Shown here in pieces: positions 33,722 through 42,491 of a stretch of 64,000 bases of DNA (positions are counted from its first letter, which is position 1; every line of letters begins with the position of its first letter). The notes beneath the pieces are model-generated. The model worked only from the letters and a program-made list of their open reading frames with translations. It searched no databases and was not told the origin of the DNA. Source of the DNA: Hymenobacter cellulosivorans (GTDB lineage Bacteria > Bacteroidota > Bacteroidia > Cytophagales > Hymenobacteraceae). A program made the translations under genes and the position numbers. Location: contig NZ_CP095049.1 in the NCBI RefSeq assembly GCF_022919135.1, forward strand, positions 3,848,501-3,912,500, given 5' to 3'.

Positions 33722-36457
33722 ATGTCGCAAAAGCTTCTGGTGTTCCTGATAGGCTTGCTGCTGGTTTCGGCCCTCGGCTCCTATGTATACTATCGCCGCG
33801 CCGTGGCCAGCGTGCCCGTCGACCCATGGTCGTTGGTGCCCGACGACGCGGTGTTTGTGGTAGCCACCCGCGACCATGCCACGCTGGTGCGCCACCTGAA
33901 GGAAACCCAGCTCTGGGACAACCTGACGGCCGTGCGCTACTTTCAGCAGGTGGAGGAGCACGTGGGCCTGGTCGACAGCATCACCGGCACGCCCAATGTG
34001 GTGCTGCGGTTTCTGGGTACTAAAAAAGTGCTGACCTCGGTGCACGTTACCGGCAAACGCACCTTCGATGTGCTCCTGCAGGTGCCCATCGGCAGCGTGC
34101 GGGAGTACCGGCAGGTGCGGACCCTGGTAGATGGCCTGACCCGTGACCCGCACTACCAGGTTAGTACCCGCGAGTATCTGGGTGAGCAGCTGACCAGCAT
34201 CCGGGAGCGGGATACCGACGAGGGCGTTACGTTTTTCAACTACCGCAACCATCTGGTGCTAAGTGCCAGTGCCCCACTGGTCGAGGCCGTAGTTCAGCGC
34301 CTGCAGCACCCCAGCCTGCCCTCGGTAGCCGCCGATTTTCAGAGCACCGATTTCCTGCAGCTCAAGGACGTGGATGCTACGCTGCTCATCAACTACCGGC
34401 GGCTGCCCCAGTTTCTGAGCGTGTTTTTCCGTCCCGAAGCCCAGCCCGGTATCAGCACCGTCACCAGCCTGGCCCGCAACGGGCAGTTTGAAATGAAGCT
34501 GGCTGGTAACAAGGTTGTTTTTAACGGCTTTGCTAACCCTGAAACGGCCCGCGACGCGCTCCAGCAGCGTCTGCGCCTGCAGCCCACCCAGCGCCTGCGC
34601 ATGGCCGAGGTACTGTCGTTGCGCACGGCCATGCTGGTGCACCTGGGCCTGGGACCAGTGCAGGTGCTACGCCCGGCCCGGCCCGCCGCTACCGATTCGC
34701 TGGACCAGCAAAACCAGCCCCTGCTGGATAGTCTGGCCGCCGGCTTGCGCGAGGAAGCGGCCCTGTGCTACCTGGCCACGCCCTCCGCCCGGATTCGGCC
34801 GGCCAAGCTGGCCTTGGTGTATTGCGCCAACCCGGGCAAGGCCGCCATCCTATTGGGCCAACTGCGGCGGCAAAACGGAGCTACTCCCGCCTTTGAGCGG
34901 GTGGGCCCCTACCAGATTTACCAGACCGGCGTAGCGGAGTTGCCGGCGCAATTGCTGGGGCCGCTGTTCCGCGGCTTTGCCCTGCCCGCCGTGGCCCAGG
35001 TGGGCAATTACCTCGCCTTCGGGGAAGAAGCCGCCGACCTGCGGCTCTGGCTTACGGATGTGGCAGCCGGGGAAGTGTGGAGCCGCTCGCCCACGCAGGT
35101 GGCTTTTTTGCAGGAAACCCAGCCCCTGGCCCGGATGCGGGTACTCATCGACACGCGCAACAGCTGGAACGTGCTGCTGCGCGGCCTGGTGGAAGAGCGG
35201 CGGGCCGGCCTGCTGCGCAACGAAACCCTGTTTCAGCGCTTTCCCCAGATTGCCCTGCAGTTTGTACCGCCGGCTAACGAAGCCGAGCCCGGTGCCCAAT
35301 ATTTCACTCAGCTGGTATTGCGCCACCCCGCCATTGGGCCAGCCGTAGCCAAGCCCCAGTCGGCCAACGGGACGGGCGTGGCGCTGGCTTTCAAAACGCC
35401 CCTGACCAGTGCCCCAGTTCTGGTACCCGTAACGGGGGCCCGCGTGCCCGGCGTACTGGTGCAGGACAATCAGCAAGTGCTGCACTACGTGACGCCCGAC
35501 AACGTGGTAGCCTGGTCCGATTCGTTGCCCGGGCCGCTGGTGGGCTCGGTACAGCGCCTCACGACGGGCCCAGCGCAAGGGTATTTGTTTGCCACGCCCG
35601 GCCGGGTACACTTGCTGGATGAGAGCGGCCGGGAGCGGCCCGACTTCCCCCTGAACCTGCCCGACAGTGTGCAGGCCTCATCCCTGACTATTTCGCCGGT
35701 AACGGGGCGGCTGGCGCCGCGGCTGCTGGTGGGCGGCGGGGGCGGCAATCTGTTCTTGTACGATACCAACGGCCGCGCTTACCCGGGCTGGCAGCCCAAG
35801 CGCATGGAATTCGGGCTGGCCGCCCCGCCGCAGTACCTGGTAATAGGAGGCCGCGACGTGATTGTGGTGCTGCTCGAAAACGGCTATATCTACGCCTTCG
35901 ATGAGCAGGGTAGTGTGTATCCGGGCTTCCCCATCAGCGTGGGGGCGCGGCTGCACTCGGGGGCTTTCGTGGAGAGCGGACCCACCTTGCGCCGCACCCG
36001 ACTCACAGTAGTTAGCCAGCACGGGGAGCGGGTGAGCTTCACGCTGAGCGGCGAAATCGTGGGACGCAACCGGGTGGCGACCTGGAGCCGCAGCTCGGTA
36101 TTTGGAATGGTTCCTGACCAGGCCCAGCGCCGGTATGTAATAGCGCGTCAGGATGGGGGGCACCTGCACCTATTTGAGCCCACCGGCCGGCAGCTGCTCA
36201 GCCAAAGCTTTGTGACTTCCGGTCCCAAGCCCGTGCAGTTCCTGAGCTTCGGTCCCGGCCGCGACGCCTACGTGCTGACCGAGCCCGGCCCGCACAAAGC
36301 CTATATCTACGACACCCAGGGCCGCCTAGTGGGCGGGCAGCCCTTCGACAGCAGCGCCCCCAGCGTTGGCCTTTCCTATGACGCCGGCACCAACACTTAC
36401 CAGCTCTACCGCATCATCGGCAACGAGCTCCGCCGCACGGTGTTGAAGTTTAATTAA
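33722..36457 (+). CDS. Large membrane-anchored protein: DUF3352-like region plus beta-propeller-like C-terminus
   Basis: 911 residues. One N-terminal membrane helix (LLVFLIGLLLVSALGSYVYY). Residues about 35-500 resemble DUF3352-type proteins (SLVPDDAVFVVATRDHATLV; SPSLPSV-like LQHPSLPSVAADFQ; VDATLLINYRRLPQF). Residues about 560-905 contain repeated WD/PQQ-like blade motifs of the form LFLYDTNGRAYPGWQPKR, IYAFDEQGSVYPGFPI, LHLFEPTGRQLLSQ and AYIYDTQGRLVGGQPF. It probably sits on the periplasmic side of the inner membrane. Function unknown; a scaffold or quality-control role is speculation. Confidence 0.8.
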   Translation: MSQKLLVFLIGLLLVSALGSYVYYRRAVASVPVDPWSLVPDDAVFVVATRDHATLVRHLKETQLWDNLTAVRYFQQVEEHVGLVDSITGTPNVVLRFLGTKKVLTSVHVTGKRTFDVLLQVPIGSVREYRQVRTLVDGLTRDPHYQVSTREYLGEQLTSIRERDTDEGVTFFNYRNHLVLSASAPLVEAVVQRLQHPSLPSVAADFQSTDFLQLKDVDATLLINYRRLPQFLSVFFRPEAQPGISTVTSLARNGQFEMKLAGNKVVFNGFANPETARDALQQRLRLQPTQRLRMAEVLSLRTAMLVHLGLGPVQVLRPARPAATDSLDQQNQPLLDSLAAGLREEAALCYLATPSARIRPAKLALVYCANPGKAAILLGQLRRQNGATPAFERVGPYQIYQTGVAELPAQLLGPLFRGFALPAVAQVGNYLAFGEEAADLRLWLTDVAAGEVWSRSPTQVAFLQETQPLARMRVLIDTRNSWNVLLRGLVEERRAGLLRNETLFQRFPQIALQFVPPANEAEPGAQYFTQLVLRHPAIGPAVAKPQSANGTGVALAFKTPLTSAPVLVPVTGARVPGVLVQDNQQVLHYVTPDNVVAWSDSLPGPLVGSVQRLTTGPAQGYLFATPGRVHLLDESGRERPDFPLNLPDSVQASSLTISPVTGRLAPRLLVGGGGGNLFLYDTNGRAYPGWQPKRMEFGLAAPPQYLVIGGRDVIVVLLENGYIYAFDEQGSVYPGFPISVGARLHSGAFVESGPTLRRTRLTVVSQHGERVSFTLSGEIVGRNRVATWSRSSVFGMVPDQAQRRYVIARQDGGHLHLFEPTGRQLLSQSFVTSGPKPVQFLSFGPGRDAYVLTEPGPHKAYIYDTQGRLVGGQPFDSSAPSVGLSYDAGTNTYQLYRIIGNELRRTVLKFN

Positions 36458-36464
36458 TTAGGCG

Positions 36465-36549
36465 TTTAGTTGTCAGTTGCTCGTTGTCAGTTGTTCTGAT
36501 TCTGATTCCGAACGACCTAACAACTGACAACGAGCAACGAACAACTAAA
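36465..36549. repeat. Intergenic inverted repeat, family A (copy 3)
   Basis: The longest copy: 31-base arms (36465-36495 and 36519-36549) differ at only about two positions. It lies between the convergent genes 33722 and corA, 8 bases after one stop and 3 bases from the other, and could end transcription from both sides. Confidence 0.85.
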
Positions 36550-36551
36550 AC

Positions 36552-37751
36552 TCACCGGTTCGTCAGCCAGCCTTTGCGGTAGAAGTAGATGAGTTGGCCG
36601 GCCACGATGACGGCTAATAGGCCCAGCAGGGCAGGATAGCCCCAGGGCGTGTAAAGCTCGGGCATGTTGAGGTGGTTGATGGTGCCGTCGGGGTTTTCCC
36701 GTTGGAAGTTCATGCCGTAGAGACCCACCACGAAGCTCAAGGGGATGAAAATACTGCTGATGATGGTCAGCACTTTCATGACCTCGTTCATGCGGTTGCT
36801 TTGGTCGGAGAGGTAGAGGTCCATCAGGCTGCTGATGGATTCGCGGTAGCTCTCGGCCAGGTCCATGGCCTGAATGGCGTGGTCGTAGCAGTCCTTGAAG
36901 TACACCTTGATATCCTCGGGAATGACCTGCTCGGGCATGCGCAGAATTTCGGCAATCTTTTCCCGTTCCGGGTACACCAGGCGGCGAAAACGCACAATGT
37001 CTTTCTTGATCTGCAGAATGCGGCTAAGCAAACGGCGATTGGGGCGGCCGTTGAAAATCCGGTCTTCCAGGACTTCGATATAGTCGCCGATGGCGGCCAT
37101 GGTGGGGTAGTAGTGGTCAAGCACTACGTCGGTCAGGGCGTAGGCCAGGTACAGCGACGACTTGCGCCGGATCATGCTGAAGCCCGAGCGCAGGCGGTTG
37201 CGCACCGAGTCGAGGCAGTCGTCGTAATCGTCCTGAAACGACACCACGAAGTTGGAGCCCGTCACGAGGGAGAGCTGGTCGTCGTCGATTTCCAGCGAGG
37301 AGGTGAAGTCGGTCATCCGCGACACCAGAAACAGGCGGCTTTCATCAAAGACGTCCACTTTAGCGCGCTGGTAGTCGCCCAGTACGTCTTCCATGTGCAG
37401 GGCGTGGATGCCGAAATCCTGCATCAGGCGCTGCATCAGGGCCAGGTCGTTGTAGCCGCGCACGTCGAGCCAGTGCTTGAGCTGCGGGTTGGCCTGAAAA
37501 TACGCCCACAGGTCGTCGTAATTGCGGTATTCCGCTTCCGTGAAAAACGAGTCGCTGTAGGAAATCAAAAACAGGCGGGGCGGTAGGGAGCCTTCCCGGA
37601 TGGTGAGCGTGCCGGGCCGCTGCCCCACTTGCTGCTCGCGCGCCTGTTGGGTGGCTGCCCGGTCGGAAATACCGGCCCGCGGAGCTTCAGATTCGGTTTC
37701 CTGCGACAGGTCGGGAGCAGTGGGCAGCGGTAGGGAAGAGTCGGCAGTCAT
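36552..37751 (-). CDS. corA: CorA-family magnesium/cobalt transporter
   Basis: 399 residues from ATG 37751 (MTADSSLPLPTAPDLSQETE). The large cytoplasmic funnel domain is followed by two C-terminal helices with the signature FVVGLYGMNFQ (GMN filter) and the short periplasmic acidic loop ENPDGTINHLNMPELY. PALLGLLAVIVAGQLIYFYRK is the last helix, with the basic KGWLTNR end. Forms a pentameric Mg2+ channel. The disordered 45-residue N-terminus is longer than in many homologs. Confidence 0.93.
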   Translation of the reverse strand: MTADSSLPLPTAPDLSQETESEAPRAGISDRAATQQAREQQVGQRPGTLTIREGSLPPRLFLISYSDSFFTEAEYRNYDDLWAYFQANPQLKHWLDVRGYNDLALMQRLMQDFGIHALHMEDVLGDYQRAKVDVFDESRLFLVSRMTDFTSSLEIDDDQLSLVTGSNFVVSFQDDYDDCLDSVRNRLRSGFSMIRRKSSLYLAYALTDVVLDHYYPTMAAIGDYIEVLEDRIFNGRPNRRLLSRILQIKKDIVRFRRLVYPEREKIAEILRMPEQVIPEDIKVYFKDCYDHAIQAMDLAESYRESISSLMDLYLSDQSNRMNEVMKVLTIISSIFIPLSFVVGLYGMNFQRENPDGTINHLNMPELYTPWGYPALLGLLAVIVAGQLIYFYRKGWLTNR

Positions 37752-37903
37752 GAGCAAAAAAGTAAGGCGCAGCTAAGGCAGCAGGGAAGGGGGCGGGCCT
37801 CCGCCAACGGAAAAGTAGGGCTTCCGGCGTGGGGTTTCAATGAAGAAGCTGTGAAGTAGACGTTTTTTTGGCCGGACAGGCAAACCAGAGAGCCAGATAA
37901 ACG

Positions 37904-37939
37904 CGTCGCCCACCGAAACACAGAATTCGATGGGCGACG
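37904..37939 (-). terminator. Hairpin after EamA transporter
   Basis: Arms CGTCGCCCA (37904-37912) and TGGGCGACG (37931-37939) with an 18-base loop, 25 bases past the stop at 37965 (minus strand). No strong T tract follows, so function is uncertain. Confidence 0.4.
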
Positions 37940-37964
37940 AGGAGGGCACAAGTAACGGCTTTGG

Positions 37965-38888
37965 TTAGAAGACGGCCACGATTTCCTGGTAGGAAATCAG
38001 CATCAGGGCCACGACGGCCGTGGCCAGGCCCAGGCGGCCCCGGAGGCCAAGCTGCTCCCGGAACAACAAGCCCGCGCCCACGGCTCCCAGCAGAATTGTG
38101 GCCACGTTGGCGACGGGGTAGACGAAGGCCCCGTCGTTGCCGAAGTTGCCCAGGGCCAGGATCAGAAAGTAAATCGAGAAGTAGTTGGGAATGCCCAAAA
38201 TCATGCCTGCAACCAGGTTTTTGGAAGCAAACTGCTGGCCGCCCTGCGCCACGCGGACCAGCAGCAGCACCAGGCCAATTGCGCCGGCCGTCCCGAAGGT
38301 CACGAGCGGAAACAGCGTGCGGGTGGCCGCATCGGGCAGCAGCGTGGAGCTGGCAAAGTTCAGCAGGGAGTCGCCGGCCCCACTGGACACAAACAGCAGC
38401 ACGGGCAGCCACCAGCCGGCCGCGGGCGTAGTGGGAGGAGCGTTGGAATCAGCGGCTGGAGCCACGGTGCGGCGGGGCAGGGCCGTGAGCAGAATGGCCA
38501 GCAGGGCCAGCGCCATGCCGGCGTAGTTGATGAAGGTGTAGGGCCGCTGGGAGAGGCGCAACACCAGTAAGTTGAACAGCACGGGCAAAATCAGCGACAT
38601 TTTATTGGCCACTGAGGCCGCACTCACACCCACGCGCTGGGCTGTGAGGGCCACCAGGTAGAACGTGCCGATAAACAAGCCGCCCAACGCCACGGCCGCG
38701 CCAAGCCAGGGGCCGCCAGCCAGCAGCGGGGCCAGGCTGGGCCGCCCCGAGGCCAGCCAGCCCACCACCACGCAGGTTACGTAGTTGACAATCAGGGCCT
38801 GGAAAGTGTCGACGCCGAAGCGGGCAAAGTATTTGAAAATGAAAACAATAGTAACCGAGCAAAGAACCGAGAGGAAAAGTGCGAGCAT
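37965..38888 (-). CDS. EamA/DMT-superfamily transporter
   Basis: 307 residues from ATG 38888 (MLALFLSVLCSVTIVFIFKY), with ten membrane helices in two five-helix halves; the second half begins near WWLPVLLFVSSGAGDSLLNF after an Ala/Pro-rich loop (TVAPAADSNAPPTTPAAG). GVSAASVANKMSLILPVL and YPVANVATILLGAVGAGLLF are the repeated EamA core motifs. Exports or imports small metabolites or sugars' nucleotides; substrate unknown. Confidence 0.88.
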   Translation of the reverse strand: MLALFLSVLCSVTIVFIFKYFARFGVDTFQALIVNYVTCVVVGWLASGRPSLAPLLAGGPWLGAAVALGGLFIGTFYLVALTAQRVGVSAASVANKMSLILPVLFNLLVLRLSQRPYTFINYAGMALALLAILLTALPRRTVAPAADSNAPPTTPAAGWWLPVLLFVSSGAGDSLLNFASSTLLPDAATRTLFPLVTFGTAGAIGLVLLLVRVAQGGQQFASKNLVAGMILGIPNYFSIYFLILALGNFGNDGAFVYPVANVATILLGAVGAGLLFREQLGLRGRLGLATAVVALMLISYQEIVAVF

Positions 38889-39033
38889 GCGGGAATTAAA
38901 GCGGTGAAGGGGAGGGGAACGGCAAAAGGGCCGCAAAAATACGACGCGGCGGTGGGCTTTGCAGCCGGCACCCCAATTTTACTTGTACTTTCGCCCTCCC
39001 AGCCCCGTTTGTCGCCTTTTTCCCTTGTCCCGC

Positions 39034-40037
39034 ATGCCCCTTGCCTTCCCTCAGCTGCTGCCTTTGCCCGTGGAAGGAAGCCGGTACGTGGTGCGGTGGC
39101 AGTCCGGGCCGGGCCCGGAAGTGGCGACTCCCCCGGTGCTGCCCTTGGCTTTTGAGCCCCACCTGTACCTGCGGCCCGAGCACCAGGCGCTGCAACGCTT
39201 TGCCGGCGAGCAGCTCACTTTTTACCTCGAAGATCAGGCCCGGCAGCTCACCGTGGCCCAGCTGCACGTAGCCGCCGACGCGGCCCAAGGCTGGGGCTAC
39301 AGCCCGTGGCAGGCCCCGTTTGGGGCGGTGCAGTTGGTCCCGGAGCTGCCAGCGGCGGTACTGCGGGCCTTTCTGGAACAGGTGCACGCTGAGCTGGCCA
39401 CCCGGGGCTGGACCGCGTGCGTTTGCGCAGTCACCCGTTTGTCTACGACCCGGCCGGTAGCGCCTTGCTGACCCACACCCTGCAGCAGCTGGGCTACCGG
39501 GTGGCCCTGGCTGAAATAAACCACCACCTGCCCCTGAACGAGGATTTTCGGGCGCGGCTGCATCCTTCGGAGCAGCGCCGTCTGCGCAAGTGCAAGCAGC
39601 AGGGCTTTGTCTTTGAGCAGGAAACCCCGCTGTATCTGCCCCTGGCCTACGAATTCCTGAGCCGCTGCCGCCAGGAAAAGGGCCAGGCGCTGTCGTTGAG
39701 TCTGGAGCGGCTGCAGGAGCTGTTCCGGCTCTTTCCCCAGGACCACTTCCTGTTTTCGGTGCGCACCCCCGGCGGCGACTGGGCGGCCCTGACCATTGCC
39801 ATCCGGGTCAACAGCCGGGTGCTCTACAACTTTTACCCAGCCAGCCCCTTGGCCTACAACACCTTTAGCCCGGTGGTGCTGCTCAACGAGGGCTTGCACG
39901 CCTTCGGGCGCGCCAACGGGCAGCAGCTCCTGGATTTGGGCACCTCCACGCTACCTGAGGGCCTGAACAGCTCGTTGCTGCAGTTCAAGCGCCACCTCGG
40001 CGGCGTGCCCAGCCTTAAACTCACCTTTGAGCGGTAG
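39034..40037 (+). pseudogene. FemAB/GNAT-like acyltransferase split by a -1-type frameshift
   Basis: Two overlapping frames encode one protein. Frame one (from ATG 39034, MPLAFPQLLPLPVEGSRYVV) has GYSPWQAPFGAVQLVPELP and ends nonsensically after GWTACVCAV. Frame two picks up at about 39417 (VRLRSHPFVYDPAGSALLTH), the continuation expected of the family, and runs to LKLTFER at 40037. Adding one base in the ACCGCGTGCG stretch near 39409-39418 restores a product of about 334 residues. Family members add amino acids or acyl groups to envelope glycans. It heads a polysaccharide locus. The break may be a real mutation, a programmed shift or a sequencing error; no slippery heptamer is obvious. Confidence 0.8.
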
Positions 40038-40200
40038 CGGCGCGCCCCGCCAGGGTTCTCCGGTTGGTATCGGCAGTGCTGAAGAAGGACCGAAAAGGGC
40101 TCTTCACAGGTGAAGGACGCCTGCCACGGACTTGGTAGGCTCTCTACACCGGCGTAGGGCCGTGCTCTGGCCCCGGGGCGGCCCGTGCCCGAACATCCGC

Positions 40201-40208
40201 TACTTTTG
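40201..40208 (+). promoter_or_regulatory. TAnnTTTG -7 box just before flippase start
   Basis: TACTTTTG matches the Bacteroidota -7 consensus and ends only 6 bases before the ATG at 40215, which would give an almost leaderless transcript if used with that start. Confidence 0.35.
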
Positions 40209-40214
40209 CCGACC

Positions 40215-41519
40215 ATGGAAGCCCCCGACTCGCCCCAACCTGCCGCCGTTGCTGGCACTGCTCCCCCCGTGGCGAGTGGGGCCCGGCGTTTTCTGCGCGG
40301 GGCGCTGGGCTCAGGCCTGGCCGTGGGGGCGCGCACGGCCGGGGCCCTGCTGCTCAACAAGCTGCTGGCCGTGTACGGCGGGCCGGGCGGCCTCACGCTG
40401 CTGGCTCACTTCCAGAACCTGATGGCCCTGTTTACGACCCTGCCCAATGAGGGCACGCACGTGGGCCTCGTCAAGTATCTGGCCCCGCTGCGGGCCGGCT
40501 CGGGGCGGTACCGGGCCTGGCTGGGAGCGGGGCTGCTGCTCAACGGCCTGGCTTTGCTGCTGGGCACGGTAGTACTGGTGGCTGGCAGGCAGGCGCTGGT
40601 GAGCATTTTCGCGCCTTCCCTAACCTGGGTGGCGCTGTTTGCCGCCGGCATCGGGCTGCTCACGGCCAACACGTTCTGGGTAGCCGTGCTGCTGGCCGCC
40701 GGCCGGCTGCGGGCTTACGTCTGGCTGACGGTGGTGCTGAGCGCGGTGGGCGTGGGCGGGGTAGGAGCGGCCCTGTATGCGGGATTGCCGGTGGAAAACG
40801 TGCTGTTGGCCTACCTGCTGGCCCAGGGCGCTACCCTGCTGCCCACGCTGGGCCTGTGTGCCCGCTACGGGCTGCTGCCGCCGCTGCGGGGGCGCCTCAG
40901 CCGCGGGGCCGCGCGGGATTTGGGGCGGTTTCTGCTCATGGCCGTCAGCGTGCTGGTGTTTAGCAAGGCCGTGGACTTCGTGATGCGCGACGTGCTGATT
41001 CGGTATTTCAGTCTGTACCAAACCGGGCTTTGGCAGGCTGTAGCCAAGCTTTCTGACAACTATACCATGGTGTTTTCGGCCGTGATGGGCAGCGTGTTTT
41101 ACCCCCGCCTCTCGGCCCTGATTGGGCAGCCGGGCCCGCTACGACGCTACGTGCGTACCGTGCTGCTGGTGCTGGCCCCCGGGGCAGCCCTGGGGCTGGG
41201 GCTGCTCTATCTGGTGCGCGACTGGCTGCTGCCTCTGCTTTTCGACGCCCAGTTTGGCGCCGCCCGCGACCTGCTGGCCCCGCAGTTTATCGGCGACTGG
41301 GCCAAGTTTCTGACCTGGACGCTGCTGTTTCTGCTCATGGCCCAGGCCCGGGTGGGGCGCTACGTGGCGGTGCAGGCGGGCTCGGCCGTATTGTATGCCG
41401 GGCTGTTGGCCGTGCTACTGCCCCGCTACGGTTTGCTGGGTGCTCCCCTGGCCCACGCTGCCCGGTTTGGCATCCTGCTGCTGGGCTGCCTGATGTATTT
41501 CCGGCCGTACTGGCGCTGA
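40215..41519 (+). CDS. Wzx-type polysaccharide flippase
   Basis: 434 residues from ATG 40215 (MEAPDSPQPAAVAGTAPPVA); a GTG at 40185 is the alternative. Twelve to fourteen membrane helices of the MOP superfamily, with LRGALGSGLAVGARTAGALL in helix 1, FQNLMALFTTLPNEGTHVGL, and the mid-protein VDFVMRDVLIRYFSLYQTGL-WQAVAKLSDNYTMVFS segment typical of O-antigen translocases. It would flip lipid-linked glycans across the inner membrane. The GT2 gene follows with 6 bases between stop and ATG, so they are coupled. Confidence 0.9.
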   Translation: MEAPDSPQPAAVAGTAPPVASGARRFLRGALGSGLAVGARTAGALLLNKLLAVYGGPGGLTLLAHFQNLMALFTTLPNEGTHVGLVKYLAPLRAGSGRYRAWLGAGLLLNGLALLLGTVVLVAGRQALVSIFAPSLTWVALFAAGIGLLTANTFWVAVLLAAGRLRAYVWLTVVLSAVGVGGVGAALYAGLPVENVLLAYLLAQGATLLPTLGLCARYGLLPPLRGRLSRGAARDLGRFLLMAVSVLVFSKAVDFVMRDVLIRYFSLYQTGLWQAVAKLSDNYTMVFSAVMGSVFYPRLSALIGQPGPLRRYVRTVLLVLAPGAALGLGLLYLVRDWLLPLLFDAQFGAARDLLAPQFIGDWAKFLTWTLLFLLMAQARVGRYVAVQAGSAVLYAGLLAVLLPRYGLLGAPLAHAARFGILLLGCLMYFRPYWR

Positions 41520-41525
41520 TTGACT

Positions 41526-42491
41526 ATGAAAGCAGTTGCAGTGAACCATGCAGAACCCCAAGGCCCGCCCCCAGGAGCAGAAACCCTGCCGCTGGTGACC
41601 ATCGTGGCCTTGTGCTACAACCACGCCCCGTTTCTGGCCGCCGCCCTGGATTCCATTCTGGCCCAGACCTACCCCCACCTGGAAGTGCTGCTCGTGGACG
41701 ATGCCAGTACCGATGGCAGCGCCACCATTCTGCGCGACTACGCCGCCCGCAACCCCGCCTGGGAGCTGCACCTGCTGCCCGAAAACCAGGGCAACTGCCG
41801 GGCTTTCAACCAGGCCTTTCGTAGGTCCCGCGGCGAGTTTGTCGTGGACTTTGCCACCGACGACGTATTGCTGCCCGAGCGCATAGCCCAGCAAGTAGCC
41901 TGCTTCCAGCGCCTGGAGCCCGATTATGGCGTAGTCTTTACCGATGCCGAGCTCATCGACGAGGCTTCCCGCTTCGTGCGCCGCCACTACCGGCGCGACG
42001 CGGCCGGCCTGCACCCGCGCCCGGCCTCAGGCTGGGTGTTTGCCGATGTACTTAGCCGCTACTTCATCAGCACGCCCACCATGCTCATGCGCCGGGCTAC
42101 CCTGGAACAGCTCGGCGGCTACGACGAAACCCTGGCCTACGAGGACTTCGACTTCTGGGTGCGGGCCGCCCGGCACTGGCGCTTTTACTTTCTGGACCAG
42201 GTCACGACCCAGAAGCGGCTGCACCCGAGCTCTATGTCGCGGCGGGGCTACCGACCCAACGACCCGTTTCTGGCTTCCACCATCCGGGTTTGTGAAAAAG
42301 CCCTGGCCTTGTGCCGCACCCCCGAAGAGCGGTCCGCCTTGGCCGTGCGCCTGCGCTGGGAGCTGCGCCAGGCCGTGCGTTGGGGCAATTTCCGCGAGGG
42401 CCAAGACCTGTATCAACTACTCCAACAAACCCGGGCCGTGCGCCCCCTGGACTGGCTACTGAGTTGCTACGCCGCCCTGCGCCGGCGCTAG
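41526..42491 (+). CDS. GT2 family glycosyltransferase
   Basis: 321 residues from ATG 41526 (a TTG at 41520 is possible). GT-A fold: VTIVALCYNHAPFLAAALDS, VLLVDDASTDGSATI, VDFATDDVLLPER (DxD-like TDD), and DETLAYEDFDFWVRAARHW for the acceptor region. No membrane helices. Adds a sugar in surface polysaccharide assembly. Its last 4 bases overlap the end of the convergent GT-C gene. Confidence 0.92.
   Translation: MKAVAVNHAEPQGPPPGAETLPLVTIVALCYNHAPFLAAALDSILAQTYPHLEVLLVDDASTDGSATILRDYAARNPAWELHLLPENQGNCRAFNQAFRRSRGEFVVDFATDDVLLPERIAQQVACFQRLEPDYGVVFTDAELIDEASRFVRRHYRRDAAGLHPRPASGWVFADVLSRYFISTPTMLMRRATLEQLGGYDETLAYEDFDFWVRAARHWRFYFLDQVTTQKRLHPSSMSRRGYRPNDPFLASTIRVCEKALALCRTPEERSALAVRLRWELRQAVRWGNFREGQDLYQLLQQTRAVRPLDWLLSCYAALRRR

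Noticed and set aside
36672..37586. 304-codon plus-strand open frame opposite corA
   Set aside because: It mirrors the corA coding frame and is rich in His, Val, Gln and Ala from reverse-reading GC-rich codons; corA itself has full family motifs.
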